In this document: piece by piece, positions 16,731 through 28,995 of the stretch
Layout: the number at the start of each line of letters is the position of its first letter
Position numbering within the stretch: position 1 is the first letter of the stretch
The notes under the pieces: generated by a model
Databases searched by the model: none
What the model was told of the DNA's origin: nothing
Seen by the model: the letters and a program-made list of their open reading frames with translations, nothing else
Assembly: GCA_905182615.1 (NCBI GenBank)
Contig: CAJJCG010000050.1
Span: 1-38,378, forward strand
Origin: Alphaproteobacteria bacterium UBA2964
GTDB taxonomy: Bacteria > Pseudomonadota > Alphaproteobacteria > MPNO01 > UBA2964
DNA length: 38,378 nt
Direction: 5' to 3'
Program-made: the position numbers and the translations under genes

Positions 16731-17687
16731 CTATGAACGGACTTTACAAGCCCGTTTCTGCCTTCCAGCAGCCAATTCCTTGAAGTCTTCATCGGCGTGA
16801 TAGGAAGATCGCGTCAGCGGCGTTGCGGAGACCAGGAGAAATCCCTTCGCGACGGCGTGACTTTTTAGATCATCGAATTCATGGGGCGTAACAAAACGAT
16901 CAATCGGATGGTGTTTCGGCGTTGGCTGCAAATACTGGCCTATTGTCAAAAAGTCGATATCGGCTGACCGCATATCGTCCATCACCTGGACAACCTCATC
17001 CAGTCCTTCACCAAGACCGACCATCACGCCCGACTTTGTAAAAATCGTCGGGTCCAGCTCTTTGACCTGCCGTAATAAATTCAACGAATGAAAATACCGG
17101 GCACCGGGTCTGACGTTGGGATATAAGCGCGGTACAGTTTCCAGGTTATGATTGAAAACGTCCGGACGTGCTTCGACGACAACTTCGAGAGCCCCTTCTT
17201 TACGGAGGAAGTCAGGCGTTAATATCTCGATCGTTGTTTCAGGGGCTGTAACTCGAATATTACGGATGACATCGGCAAAGTGTGCGGCGCCCCCATCGTC
17301 AAGATCATCGCGATCAACCGAAGTGATCACAATGTGGCGTAATCCCAGCTTTGAAACGGCTTCTGCCACATGTTCAGGTTCGTTGGGATCAATACGGTCA
17401 GGCTTCCCTGTCGCGACGTTGCAGAAAGCACAAGCTCGCGTACATACACTGCCCAGAATCATCATCGTCGCATGACGCTGTGACCAACATTCACCGATAT
17501 TAGGACATGCGGCTTCCTCACAAACAGTATTAAGTGAAAGCTCCCGCATTAATTCTTTGGTTCGGAAGTATTCTTCTGAATTTGGTGCTTTCACCCGTAT
17601 CCAGTTAGGTTTTGGCGGCGATGGAACAGCCGGATTATTGACCTTCTCAGGATGTCGGGGGCGAATGTTTTCGAGTGAAGTAGCCAT
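16731..17687 (-). CDS. lipA: Lipoyl synthase LipA
   Basis: A radical SAM enzyme that inserts two sulphurs into octanoyl-lysine on lipoyl domains. The 318-residue protein has both cysteine sets: the LipA-specific auxiliary cluster motif [12 protein letters not shown] (Cys56, 61, 67) and the radical SAM motif CTRACAFC (Cys82, 86, 89). The C-terminal SSYHADEDF supplies the Ser that ligates the auxiliary cluster in the family. The start is ATG at 17687, 13 bases after the lpdA stop. Its place beside pdhB, pdhC and lpdA fits, since PdhB and PdhC each carry a lipoyl domain that it would modify. Confidence 0.98.
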   Translation of the reverse strand: MATSLENIRPRHPEKVNNPAVPSPPKPNWIRVKAPNSEEYFRTKELMRELSLNTVCEEAACPNIGECWSQRHATMMILGSVCTRACAFCNVATGKPDRIDPNEPEHVAEAVSKLGLRHIVITSVDRDDLDDGGAAHFADVIRNIRVTAPETTIEILTPDFLRKEGALEVVVEARPDVFNHNLETVPRLYPNVRPGARYFHSLNLLRQVKELDPTIFTKSGVMVGLGEGLDEVVQVMDDMRSADIDFLTIGQYLQPTPKHHPIDRFVTPHEFDDLKSHAVAKGFLLVSATPLTRSSYHADEDFKELAAGRQKRACKVRS

Positions 17688-17700
17688 TCTTAGTCCAAAC

Positions 17701-19098
17701 TCAGAAGTGGATTACACGGCCAAATGAATCAAGAACGGATTCATGCATCGCTTCAGACAATGTCGGATGCGGAAACACCGTATGCATTAGTTCCGCCTCC
17801 GTCGCCTCAGCAGTCCGTGCAATCGTATACCCTTGAATCATCTCGGTTACTTCGGGGCCGATCATATGCGCCCCCAAGAGTTCACCAGTTTTTGCGTCAA
17901 AAACTGTTTTTACCTGCCCTTCGGGGTCACCAAGAGCGATTGCCTTACCATTTGCCATAAACGGGAAACGCCCGACTTTCACCTCATGCCCCTGCGCTAC
18001 TGCAGCTTCCTCGGTCAATCCAACACTGGCGATCTGCGGGCGGCAATAGGTACACCCCGGAATATTAGAAGCATCGAGTGGATGGGTAGCCAAGCCCGCG
18101 ATATGCTCAACACAGATCACACCCTCATGGCTTGCTTTATGCGCCAGCCAGGGCGGGCCAGCCAAATCACCAATAGCGAATATACCTTGTTCCCCGGTTT
18201 CCAGCCACTCATTGACCACAACATGTGATCTATCAACAACTATTCTAGTGCCCTCTATACCAATATCCTCAACATTGCCGACGATACCTACCGCAAGAAT
18301 GGCCCGCTCGAATGACAGAGGCTGGGCCTTGCCATCGATCTCCAAATCCGCCGACACATCATTTGCGCCAGCCTTCAAACCGTTGACCTTCGCACCGGTG
18401 TGGATTGTCATTCCTTGAGCCTGAAAGGATTTCAGTGCCAAAGCGGAAATTTCAGCATCCTCGACAGGTAAAATTCGATCCATGACCTCTACGATTGTCA
18501 CATCTGCGCCAAGATCACTGTAAAAACTGGCAAACTCCATTCCAATAGCGCCCGACCCAACAACTAAAAGGGATTTTGGCATCTCCTCGGGCACCATCGC
18601 TTCACGATAAGTCCATATGCGTTTGCCATCAGGTTCGAGGCCCGGCAATGTCCTCGCCCGGGCACCTGTCGCCAAAATTACGTTTGTGCCTTTGATATCC
18701 TGGGTTCCCCCATCCTTGTCCGACACAGCGACAGTTCCCGAACCCGACAGAGCTCCAGTTCCATCAAACACCGACACCTTGTTCTTTTTCAACAGGTGAG
18801 CAACACCTTGGTTCAGTTGCTTTGCAACATTCCTGGAGCGTTTTACGATCTTGCCAATATCGAAGGATACATCCTTTGCACTCAACCCGAATTCATCGAG
18901 ATTATGGAGAATGTGGTGAATCTCTGACGCACGAAGCAACGCCTTGGTTGGGATGCACCCCCAATTCAGACAAATACCGCCAAGATGTTCTCGTTCAACT
19001 AACGCGGTTTTCATACCGAGCTGACTAGCCCGGATCGCCGCAACGTATCCACCTGGTCCACCACCTACGACAACAATATCAAATTTAGTGTCGGCCAT
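17701..19098 (-). CDS. lpdA: Dihydrolipoamide dehydrogenase (E3)
   Basis: The FAD-dependent E3 component that reoxidises dihydrolipoyl groups and passes electrons to NAD+. The 465-residue protein has the FAD-binding GGGPGGY (12-18), the redox-active disulphide [16 protein letters not shown] (Cys43, Cys48), the NAD-binding [10 protein letters not shown], and the C-terminal interface motif [12 protein letters not shown] with the catalytic His. It lies between pdhC and lipA, so it serves the pyruvate dehydrogenase complex. A 90-base gap with inverted repeats separates it from pdhC, which may let its level be set separately. Confidence 0.98.
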   Translation of the reverse strand: MADTKFDIVVVGGGPGGYVAAIRASQLGMKTALVEREHLGGICLNWGCIPTKALLRASEIHHILHNLDEFGLSAKDVSFDIGKIVKRSRNVAKQLNQGVAHLLKKNKVSVFDGTGALSGSGTVAVSDKDGGTQDIKGTNVILATGARARTLPGLEPDGKRIWTYREAMVPEEMPKSLLVVGSGAIGMEFASFYSDLGADVTIVEVMDRILPVEDAEISALALKSFQAQGMTIHTGAKVNGLKAGANDVSADLEIDGKAQPLSFERAILAVGIVGNVEDIGIEGTRIVVDRSHVVVNEWLETGEQGIFAIGDLAGPPWLAHKASHEGVICVEHIAGLATHPLDASNIPGCTYCRPQIASVGLTEEAAVAQGHEVKVGRFPFMANGKAIALGDPEGQVKTVFDAKTGELLGAHMIGPEVTEMIQGYTIARTAEATEAELMHTVFPHPTLSEAMHESVLDSFGRVIHF

Positions 19099-19115
19099 TA
19101 TTTCTCACCACAAAT

Positions 19116-19133
19116 CTTAGTTCAGTGACTAAG
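19116..19133 (-). other. Small inverted repeat in the pdhC-lpdA gap
   Basis: CTTAGT at 19116-19121 and ACTAAG at 19128-19133 form a perfect six-base stem with a six-base loop. A second, wider pair (ATCGCG/CGCGAT) lies in the same gap around 19144-19183. Neither is followed by a T-run on the minus strand, so this is not a typical intrinsic terminator. It could form an mRNA structure between the E2 and E3 reading frames. The function is unknown. Confidence 0.4.
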
Positions 19134-19188
19134 CGCAATATCAATCGCGGCATCGTCAGCTATTAGTAATCACTGTCGCGCGATATGG

Positions 19189-20577
19189 TTAAAGCAACAT
19201 TGCCGGCGGATATTCGATCAAGCGCTTGATAGCACTTAAAAGCTTAGCACCAGTGGCACCATCAACGACCCTGTGATCACAAGACAGCGTACACGTCATC
19301 ACCGTTGCCGCGACAATCTCACCATTTTTTACAACAGGGCGGGGTTCACCGGCCCCCACAGCTAGAATGCAGCCCTGCGGTTCATTGATTACCGCGTCGA
19401 ATTGTTTAATACCAAACATCCCGAGGTTAGAAATTGTAAAGGAACCGCCTTGATATTCTGCCGGTGCAAGTTTACCGTCCCGAGCGCGCACTGCCAAATC
19501 CTTCATTTTCGTCGAAATATCAGTCAGTCCCTTGCTTTCAGCACTCGGAATAATTGGTGTGATCAGGCCTTCATCCAAAGCGACTGCGACAGAAATATCA
19601 GCTGTTTTATAGAGCCGCATTGTTCCGTCGCCGACCCAACCCGCATTGGCTTCTGGTATTTCCATTAATGCCAAGGCACAGGCACGAATTATGAAATCAT
19701 TGACCGAGAGTTTTCCATCTTCGAGCCGCTCGTTGAGAGAAGAACGCACCTTAAGCAATTCATCAATTTCACAATCGACGCTCAAATAGAAATGAGGCAC
19801 GTTCGATTTAGAATGCACCATGCGTTCTGCTATCACCTTGCGCATAGCGCTCATCGGGACAATGTCATATCTGTCGCTTACCGAGGATTCTATAGCAACT
19901 GGGGTTTCGACTGCTTGTGCAGGCGATGCTGATTTTGCCTTTTCAACATCCGCTTTAACAATTCGGCCCTGCGGACCCGTTCCTGAAATTGCAGAAAGGT
20001 CCAGCCCTGCTTCCGCGGCCAAGCGGCGAGCCAGCGGACTTGTGAACAATCTAGCTCCAGAGAGTGTTGGCGTAACTTCAGCAGGTAGTGACCCTGGTTT
20101 CGAGCTTGTACCCGTCAGAGCCTCAATGTCAGCACGCGTTATTTTAACCCGAGCGCCCGTCCCCGTGACTGTCGATAAATCAATGCCCGCCTGTTCAGCC
20201 AGACGGCGTGCCAATGGCGTTGCCTTAGCCGAAGCTCCGCTACTTACCACAGGACTTGCCGGCACAGCGGCGGGAACAGCGTTAACTGCCGTCTCGATAG
20301 CAGACGCACTAGTGTCAATGGAGCTCGCATCTTCGCTGTCCTCAAGTAGAAAACCGATAACCTCGTTTACGGCAACATTGTCAGTGCCGTCGGGGATTAC
20401 AATTTTCCCCAACGTTCCGGAATCAACCGCTTCGACTTCCATCGTTGCTTTATCAGTTTCGATTTCTGCGAGGACATCACCAGGCTCGACACTATCACCT
20501 TCGCCTTTGTGCCATTTGGCGAGTTTACCTTCGGTCATGGTCGGCGAAAGCGCCGGCATAAGAATTTTAATAGGCAT
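19189..20577 (-). CDS. pdhC: Dihydrolipoamide acetyltransferase (E2) with two subunit-binding domains
   Basis: The E2 core of pyruvate dehydrogenase, which transfers acetyl groups to CoA. The 462 residues read: lipoyl domain (about 1-80, Lys43 in [12 protein letters not shown]); Ala/Pro linker; a first peripheral-subunit-binding domain (about 120-155, TPLARRLAEQAGIDLS); linker; a second such domain (about 180-214, SPLARRLAAEAGLDLS, then GTGPQGRI); and the catalytic domain (about 235-462) with active site DHRVVDG (His435, Asp439). Two binding domains are unusual, since this class normally has one. The first deviates from the usual GTGPxGRI turn (GTGARVKI), suggesting duplication and divergence. 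The start is 17 bases after pdhB. Confidence 0.97.
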   Translation of the reverse strand: MPIKILMPALSPTMTEGKLAKWHKGEGDSVEPGDVLAEIETDKATMEVEAVDSGTLGKIVIPDGTDNVAVNEVIGFLLEDSEDASSIDTSASAIETAVNAVPAAVPASPVVSSGASAKATPLARRLAEQAGIDLSTVTGTGARVKITRADIEALTGTSSKPGSLPAEVTPTLSGARLFTSPLARRLAAEAGLDLSAISGTGPQGRIVKADVEKAKSASPAQAVETPVAIESSVSDRYDIVPMSAMRKVIAERMVHSKSNVPHFYLSVDCEIDELLKVRSSLNERLEDGKLSVNDFIIRACALALMEIPEANAGWVGDGTMRLYKTADISVAVALDEGLITPIIPSAESKGLTDISTKMKDLAVRARDGKLAPAEYQGGSFTISNLGMFGIKQFDAVINEPQGCILAVGAGEPRPVVKNGEIVAATVMTCTLSCDHRVVDGATGAKLLSAIKRLIEYPPAMLL

Positions 20578-20594
20578 CAGCTAATCCAGCCGTA

Positions 20595-21959
20595 TCAATT
20601 GCGGTAGCAAACGGCTTTCGCCGCCGTAATAATATTGTCTGCCTTGGGCAAAGCGAGCGCTTCCAGATTGGCTGCATAAGGCAGAGGAACATCAACGGCC
20701 GTAACACGGCCTACTGGCGCATCAAGCCAATCAAAAGCTTGTTCCATAATGGTTGCTGAAATCTCGGCACCAATACCAGCAAATGGCCAACCTTCTTCTA
20801 CGGAGACCAAACGGTTGGTCTTCTGTACCGAGTTAACAATAGTTTCCGTATCAAGCGGACGGATAGTACGAAGATCGATCACTTCGGCCTCAATGCCCTC
20901 TGCCGAAAGCGCTTCAGCAGCTTCCAGTGCTTTGCCAACCATTATCGAAAAGGCTGTTATCGTAACATCACTGCCTTCTCGAACGACCTTCGCTTTGCCA
21001 ATTGGGACCACCCATTCAGGGTCTGTCGGAACGTCAAAACTACTCCCATACAGCATTTCGTTTTCAAGAAAGATAATTGGGTTAAGGTCGCGAATGGCCG
21101 ACTTAAGAAGGCCCTTTGAATCTGCGGCACTCCAGGGAGAAACAACTTTTAATCCGGGAATATGGGCGTACCAACTTGCAAAACATTGAGAATGCTGCGC
21201 ACCAACGCGCGACGCTGCACCATTTGCCCCACGGAAGACGATAGGACAACCCATCTGCCCCCCCGACATATAATTCGTTTTGGCAGCTGAATTGACCAGC
21301 TGATCCATGGCCTGCATGGCAAAATTAAATGTCATAAATTCGACAATTGGCCGAAGTCCCATGAATGCCGCACCAATCCCGACACCGGTAAAGCCGTGTT
21401 CAGTAATAGGCGTATCGATTACTCGCTTATCGCCAAACTCATCGAGGAGTCCCTGACTGACTTTGTAGGCACCTTCATACTCCGCAACTTCCTCTCCCAT
21501 CAGGAAAACCCGGTCATCGGCCCGCATTTCTTCAGCCATTGCATCCCGCAATGCCTCACGAATCGTCATACTTACCGTTTCACCCGCATAGTCAGATTCA
21601 ACAGGCACGGATGCTTGCGGCGGCACAGGTGTAGTCGCCGCGATTGATTTTAGCTCTGCAGGTACCGTAGCAGGCGCAGCGACCGCTGCCGCAGGCGTTT
21701 CTACTGAGGCATCTTCACCTTCAGCGACGATGACACCGATAACATCATTAACTTGAACGCCTTCGGTTCCATCGGGGATTACGATTTTACCAAGAATGCC
21801 TTCATCGACGGCCTCGACTTCCATCGTCGCCTTGTCTGTTTCGATTTCTGCAAGGATATCACCAGGCTCAATGGTGTCCCCTTCTTGCTTGTGCCATTTA
21901 GCGAGATTGCCCTCTGTCATCGTTGGCGAAAGCGCGGGCATTAAAATATTAGTTGGCAT
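20595..21959 (-). CDS. pdhB: Pyruvate dehydrogenase E1 beta subunit with N-terminal lipoyl domain
   Basis: The E1 beta subunit that, with E1 alpha, decarboxylates pyruvate on thiamine diphosphate. The 454-residue protein begins with a lipoyl domain (about 1-80, Lys43 in [12 protein letters not shown]) and an Ala/Pro linker, followed from about 128 by the transketolase-type E1 beta domain ([46 protein letters not shown]). A lipoyl domain on E1 beta is a known alphaproteobacterial trait. It is about 66/85 identical, by hand alignment, to the one on PdhC, so one copy probably arose from the other. It lies 18 bases after the pdhA stop. Confidence 0.97.
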   Translation of the reverse strand: MPTNILMPALSPTMTEGNLAKWHKQEGDTIEPGDILAEIETDKATMEVEAVDEGILGKIVIPDGTEGVQVNDVIGVIVAEGEDASVETPAAAVAAPATVPAELKSIAATTPVPPQASVPVESDYAGETVSMTIREALRDAMAEEMRADDRVFLMGEEVAEYEGAYKVSQGLLDEFGDKRVIDTPITEHGFTGVGIGAAFMGLRPIVEFMTFNFAMQAMDQLVNSAAKTNYMSGGQMGCPIVFRGANGAASRVGAQHSQCFASWYAHIPGLKVVSPWSAADSKGLLKSAIRDLNPIIFLENEMLYGSSFDVPTDPEWVVPIGKAKVVREGSDVTITAFSIMVGKALEAAEALSAEGIEAEVIDLRTIRPLDTETIVNSVQKTNRLVSVEEGWPFAGIGAEISATIMEQAFDWLDAPVGRVTAVDVPLPYAANLEALALPKADNIITAAKAVCYRN

Positions 21960-21977
21960 TATTCCGCAGCCTTCCTT

Positions 21978-22904
21978 TTAAGCTTCAACCAATACATCGG
22001 TATATAATTCCGATGGATCGGGTTCAGGACTGTTTTGGGCAAATTCAGCCGCCTCAGCGACAATATCCCTTAGCTCTTTGTCTATCTTTTTGAACTCGTC
22101 TTCGGACAAGACTTTTTGTTTCAATAAACGGCCTTTAAGATTGCTGATCGGATCCTGTTCGTCTCGGACCTTGGCAACCTCTTCTTTACTTCTGTAATTG
22201 GCAGGGTCGGACATCGAATGTCCACGATAACGATAGGTCATCATTTCCAAGATCACAGGCCCATCGCCTGCGCGGCATTTCGCGGCTGCCATCTCCCCGG
22301 CTTCCTTAACGGCTTCAACGTCCATACCATCGACTTGAACACCAAAAATTCCTCGGTGGGCACCCAGTTGCGACAAATCTTCCGTAGCAGACGCCCGCTG
22401 AACTGACGTCCCCATGCCGTATCTATTATTTTCAATGACGTAAACTACAGGGAGTTTCCAAAGCGCCGCCATATTGAAAGATTCGTGTACCTGCCCCTGG
22501 TTTGAAGCGCCGTCTCCAAAATAAGCCAGTGTGATATTTCCATCGTCTTTGTAACGTTGTGCGAAGGCTAGCCCCGTTCCAATCGAAACCTGGGCGCCAA
22601 CAATACCGTGGCCACCAAAAAAATTCTTTTCGGTGCTAAACATATGCATGGACCCACCCTTGCCCCGCGAATAGCCACCACTCCTGCCAGTCAGCTCAGC
22701 CATGACCCCTTTAGGGTCCATTCCGCACGCCAGCATATGTCCATGATCCCGATAGCTCGTGATCAGAGCATCGTTCTCCGTAATTGCCGCCTGCATCCCG
22801 ACAACAACGGCTTCCTGTCCGATATAGAGATGACAAAACCCACCAATCAACCCCATTCCGTAGAGCTGACCGGCACGTTCTTCAAATCGACGAATTAGAA
22901 GCAT
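21978..22904 (-). CDS. pdhA: Pyruvate dehydrogenase E1 alpha subunit, 5' end interrupted by in-frame TAG
   Basis: The E1 alpha subunit, which binds thiamine diphosphate. From the ATG at 22904 the protein has 308 residues and starts at the conserved MLLIRRFEERAGQLYGMG. The TPP motif GDGASNQGQVHESFN (about 130-144) and VIENNRYGMGT are intact, as is the phosphorylation-loop region YRGHSMSDPANYRSKEE. The usual family length is about 330-350. The missing N-terminus is encoded in the same frame upstream (23042 to 22914), but a TAG at 22911-22913 separates it. The ATG at 22904 lies two codons after that stop, so re-initiation could make a nearly complete enzyme. The spacing of the AAGGA just before this ATG is too short for a good ribosome binding site. 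Confidence 0.9.
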   Translation of the reverse strand: MLLIRRFEERAGQLYGMGLIGGFCHLYIGQEAVVVGMQAAITENDALITSYRDHGHMLACGMDPKGVMAELTGRSGGYSRGKGGSMHMFSTEKNFFGGHGIVGAQVSIGTGLAFAQRYKDDGNITLAYFGDGASNQGQVHESFNMAALWKLPVVYVIENNRYGMGTSVQRASATEDLSQLGAHRGIFGVQVDGMDVEAVKEAGEMAAAKCRAGDGPVILEMMTYRYRGHSMSDPANYRSKEEVAKVRDEQDPISNLKGRLLKQKVLSEDEFKKIDKELRDIVAEAAEFAQNSPEPDPSELYTDVLVEA

Positions 22905-23042
22905 GTCCTTCTACATCGACATAAGGCTGTCGGTATCGCTTTGAGCACGAGCAGCGCCGTTACCTCCGGAATACCGGGATTGCGTCGCAGTCTTTTTCAT
23001 TTTAGATGACTTTGTCGCCGCTGATTTTCGTTTAGTTGCCAT
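22905..23042 (-). other. 5' part of the pdhA frame, ending in an in-frame amber codon
   Basis: From the ATG at 23042, which has a GAGG ribosome binding site eight bases upstream, a 43-residue peptide is encoded: MATKRKSAATKSSKMKKTAT, then a short linker ending DTDSLMSM. It ends at TAG (22911-22913). Lys and Asp codons follow, then the pdhA ATG at 22904, all in one frame. A Lys/Ala-rich start is typical of alphaproteobacterial PdhA, and the stop falls where relatives have an aromatic residue (from memory, Tyr before R/K-D/E-MLLIRRFE). A single base change in a Tyr codon would give TAG. With the stop read as an amino acid, the protein would be 354 residues, close to the family norm. Confidence 0.8.
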
Positions 23043-23249
23043 GAATTGTGCCTCGCAATGGGGACCTTGTTACGGCCTTATATATCCCGAAAATTAACCA
23101 TACGAGGTTATACGAAAACAGCGGACACGCAATATAAGCGTGAGACAGTTTATGTTCTTTTGACAGCTGGATTTGAAAGAAAAATTAAGATGCTGAAATG
23201 AATTAGTTAGAATCCTAATTTATATGATTTTTAGGCCTAATTCTGCACG

Positions 23250-23579
23250 TTACTGCTCGGAATTCGGATTATCCAAAAAAACTAGAATCTCATCGTTTTT
23301 GAGGAACCCTGTCACCGATCTAACGCGTTCATCAAGCATGTCCCGGTTCATCGCACTACTCCGCAACAAGGCGATCCGCTGCTCCCATCCCGACCGTTCG
23401 TTCTGAGAAACCGAATAATCGGTCTCAGCACTCGCTATCTGCTGACGAATTTGAAGCCACGCAAGCAATCCACGATCCCCCTGAATTGCATGCATTACGA
23501 AATATGCGAACAAAAGCGCTCCTAAAATAGAGCCTGCGATATGTCGCCCCCGGCGACGAATTTCTAGAACAACTGACAT
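23250..23579 (-). CDS. ftsB: Cell division protein FtsB / septum formation initiator
   Basis: A 109-residue bitopic membrane protein of the FtsB/DivIC family, part of the FtsQLB divisome sub-complex. A short basic N-terminus (RRRGRHIAG) precedes one membrane helix (about 15-33), then a Gln/Glu-rich coiled-coil stretch (about 38-75) and a periplasmic tail with the family-like RVRSVTGFLKNDEILVFLD. The location between eno and pdhA is the usual one in alphaproteobacteria. Sequence conservation in this family is low, so context carries much of the weight. Confidence 0.85.
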   Translation of the reverse strand: MSVVLEIRRRGRHIAGSILGALLFAYFVMHAIQGDRGLLAWLQIRQQIASAETDYSVSQNERSGWEQRIALLRSSAMNRDMLDERVRSVTGFLKNDEILVFLDNPNSEQ

Positions 23580-23700
23580 TTCAGAATCGGATCACATAGA
23601 GATTCGTTGCGCAAGAAAATTCAACAAAAGAGTCTAAGATATCTTTAGGTTAACGAAAAATGTTGCAAAAAAGAATCAATTTCACTCTTTGGAACCGAAT

Positions 23701-24975
<1,275 letters not shown>

Positions 24976-25015
24976 TCATTTACTCCAATGTTAAATTGTT
25001 TTCCGATAAAGGTTT

Positions 25016-25849
25016 TCAGTGATTGGATTTGGCGACCTTGTCGAAAGCCATCAAGTTTCTCAGTAACGATTCCATCTGATCCAGCGGCACCATATTGGGA
25101 CCATCGCTAGGCGCCGTATCGGGTTCCTGGTGTGTCTCAACAAAAATAGCAGCGACACCGATAGCAACTGCTGCCCGTGCTAAAACCGGTACAAATTCCC
25201 GCTGGCCACCGCTCGCCGTTCCCTGGCCCCCAGGCTTCTGAACAGAATGAGTAGCGTCAAATACAACCGGGCAGCCTGTTTCAGCCATTGCAGGTAAAGA
25301 CCGCATGTCCGACACAAGCGTGTTGTATCCAAAGCTTGTCCCGCGCTCACACACCATGACATTTTCATTGCCACTCTCAACGGCTTTAGCGACTACATTT
25401 TCCATATCCCATGGAGCCAGGAACTGGCCTTTCTTTATATTGAGGACTTTACCGGTTTTAGCGGCTGCGATGATTAAATCAGTCTGTCGACACAAAAATG
25501 CCGGTATCTGGAGGACATCCACTGCTTCGGCTACCGGCGCGCAATCATCAGGCAGGTGAACATCCGTGACGACGGGACAGCCATAGGTTTCGCGAACCTC
25601 GGCGAGGATTGGCAAACCCTCCTTCATGCCGATACCACGATTGCCTTTCAACGATGTCCGGTTGGCTTTATCGAATGAGGTTTTGTAAATGAGACCGATA
25701 CCAAGCCGATCTGTTAGCTCAACCAAAGCATGAGACATCTCGAGCGCATGGCTTCTACCTTCCAACGCACAAGGTCCGGCGATCAACGCTAACGGTAGAT
25801 CGTTGCCGACAGGAATATTTCCGATAGTGACGTGGCGCGGAGGGGCCAT
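25016..25849 (-). CDS. kdsA: KDO-8-phosphate synthase (metal-dependent class)
   Basis: KdsA condenses phosphoenolpyruvate with arabinose-5-phosphate to make KDO-8-phosphate for lipopolysaccharide. The 277-residue protein has [10 protein letters not shown] near the start, [41 protein letters not shown] and [17 protein letters not shown]. The Cys27 of AGPC together with His201, Glu238 and Asp249 matches the metal-dependent class, which has Cys where the metal-independent E. coli enzyme has Asn. It lies between pyrG and eno, the latter making its substrate PEP; eno starts 40 bases downstream of the kdsA stop. It indicates a Gram-negative outer membrane with KDO-containing LPS. Confidence 0.97.
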   Translation of the reverse strand: MAPPRHVTIGNIPVGNDLPLALIAGPCALEGRSHALEMSHALVELTDRLGIGLIYKTSFDKANRTSLKGNRGIGMKEGLPILAEVRETYGCPVVTDVHLPDDCAPVAEAVDVLQIPAFLCRQTDLIIAAAKTGKVLNIKKGQFLAPWDMENVVAKAVESGNENVMVCERGTSFGYNTLVSDMRSLPAMAETGCPVVFDATHSVQKPGGQGTASGGQREFVPVLARAAVAIGVAAIFVETHQEPDTAPSDGPNMVPLDQMESLLRNLMAFDKVAKSNH

Positions 25850-25893
25850 AAGCTTAATTCACCAAATAAGAAGAAGAACTTGACCGCTTTTTA

Positions 25894-27590
<1,697 letters not shown>

Positions 27591-27611
27591 AGAAAGTGAT
27601 TCGGCTTTTCT

Positions 27612-27929
27612 CTATTTTGCGAGAGGGACTGTTGGTCCTGTTGGCTTCGCCGGTGCCGTCTTTTCTACGGGGTTATCAACAATTGACCGTGCCGGACCGC
27701 TACCGGTATTGCCCGCCAAAATCGCAAGGATAAGACTGGTCGAAATGAAACACGCAGCGATGATCCCAGTTGCCTTGGTCAACAAATTGCCAGACCCACG
27801 CGCTGAAACCAGCCCGCCCATGGTGCCGCCCCCAATTCCAAGGGCGCCGCCTTCACTTTTTTGCAACAAGACAACCACAACCAAGGCGAATGCCAAAAAC
27901 AAATGAATTAACAGTAGTACCGTTTCCAA
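27612..27929 (-). CDS. secG: Protein translocase subunit SecG
   Basis: SecG is the small subunit of the SecYEG inner-membrane protein channel. The 105-residue protein has two membrane helices (about 3-22 and 52-71) and the family motif VVLLQKSEGGALGIGGG between them. The tail is Pro/Ala/Lys-rich, as in other alphaproteobacterial SecG proteins. The start is TTG at 27929 (ETVLLLIHLFLA follows) with AAGGG about eight bases upstream. The gene sits between tpiA and pyrG, its usual place. Confidence 0.94.
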   Translation of the reverse strand: METVLLLIHLFLAFALVVVVLLQKSEGGALGIGGGTMGGLVSARGSGNLLTKATGIIAACFISTSLILAILAGNTGSGPARSIVDNPVEKTAPAKPTGPTVPLAK

Positions 27930-28013
27930 AGGACTGCCCTTCCCGGGATCAAATTTGGGACCGAAATTGACTTACCTGTACGCATATAGGTAACGCTAGA
28001 GCTTCTTTTAATC

Positions 28014-28038
28014 CCGCTAAGGGTCGTTTGACCAGCGG
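28014..28038. other. Two-step stem-loop in the tpiA-secG gap
   Basis: An inner stem GGTC/GACC with loop GTTT (28022-28033) is nested in an outer stem CCGCT/AGCGG (28014-28018 and 28034-28038), with a three-base bulge on one side. No T-run follows on either strand, so termination is not clear. It lies between tpiA (upstream on the minus strand) and secG and may stabilise or separate their mRNAs. Confidence 0.4.
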
Positions 28039-28071
28039 AATTTCAGACTAATACCAAATCGCCCGCAGCAT

Positions 28072-28812
28072 TCACACACTCGCACAAATCGACCAAAAGT
28101 CTTTAACATTGAGACTCGCGCCGCCAACCAGACCACCATTTACGTTTTTAACAGCAAGTATTTCACGAGCATTCCCTGGATTCATCGATCCACCGTAGAG
28201 AAGTCGAAACTCGTTACCATCTGCAAAGCGCGCCACAAGCAGCGCCCGAATATGATCATGGACCTCAGAAATTTGTTCAATTGTTGGCGTCAACCCCGTA
28301 CCGATCGCCCAAATTGGCTCATAAGCAACAACAGTATTTTCTGCAGTCGCGCCATCGGGCACTGAGCTTAACAAATGTCCTTCCACAACTGACAGCGTTT
28401 CTTCCGCATTCCGCTGATCCAGCGTCTCACCGACACAAATAATCGCTTGCAAGCCGCTCGCGTGTGCCGCACCCGCCTTTGATACAACGAGAACATCGTC
28501 TTCCCGATGATCTGCGCGCCGCTCGGAATGGCCAACTATCACGAATTCACAGCCGGCATCCGCTAACATTCCGGCGCTAACGTCACCCGTATGGGCACCA
28601 GAATTATCCGTATGACAGTCTTGCGCTCCAAGCGCGATAGGTGAACCTTCAATTATGTCGGCAACAGGCCGTAAGATAACAAACGGTGGACAGACCAACA
28701 AATCGCAACCGGGGTCCAGTTCGGCCCTTTGCTCCATTAATCCTGCGACCAAAGCAGTCGCTTCGGACCGCATGGTATTCATTTTCCAGTTACCGACAAT
28801 TAGGGGTCTCAT
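28072..28812 (-). CDS. tpiA: Triosephosphate isomerase
   Basis: TpiA interconverts glyceraldehyde-3-phosphate and dihydroxyacetone phosphate. From the ATG at 28812 the protein has 246 residues, starting RPLIVGNWKMN, where Lys10 is the substrate lysine. The catalytic His is in VIVGHSERR and the catalytic Glu in VVAYEPIWAIGTG. The phosphate loop LLYGGSMNPGNA follows, and GGLVGGASL lies near the end. The frame extends back to a TTG at 28839, but the ATG has AAAGG about nine bases upstream and gives the family's normal N-terminus. It is divergent from ppiD. With eno nearby it gives this stretch a glycolytic flavour. Confidence 0.96.
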   Translation of the reverse strand: MRPLIVGNWKMNTMRSEATALVAGLMEQRAELDPGCDLLVCPPFVILRPVADIIEGSPIALGAQDCHTDNSGAHTGDVSAGMLADAGCEFVIVGHSERRADHREDDVLVVSKAGAAHASGLQAIICVGETLDQRNAEETLSVVEGHLLSSVPDGATAENTVVAYEPIWAIGTGLTPTIEQISEVHDHIRALLVARFADGNEFRLLYGGSMNPGNAREILAVKNVNGGLVGGASLNVKDFWSICASV

Positions 28813-28995
28813 AGCAAGCACGCCTTTGATAATTTTCAAATCGGTCCATCCCTATTTATCACATCCGCGTAAGGGCACCAAGCAGCCGGAATAAAACGAT
28901 TTATTGTTTATTGCAGCACCAGTCCCCACTTTCTATGATGCGCGCCACACGAAGTGGGCATCGCGCTCGCGAAAGTAAATCAACAAGGCGTCGAC

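Noticed and set aside
19820..20584. Plus-strand ORF of 254 codons opposite pdhC
   Set aside because: It is a Ser/Ala/Thr/Pro-rich mirror of the Ala-rich E2 linkers and shows no domain; pdhC on the other strand is certain.
23201..23240. AATTAG/CTAATT inverted repeat and TTAGGCCTAA palindrome between pdhA and ftsB
   Set aside because: Short and AT-rich, with no T-run in the right place and no match to a known operator; could be chance.
23660..23700. Intrinsic terminator after eno
   Set aside because: A T-run is present on the minus strand, but the only preceding stem is about five A-T rich pairs with a long loop.
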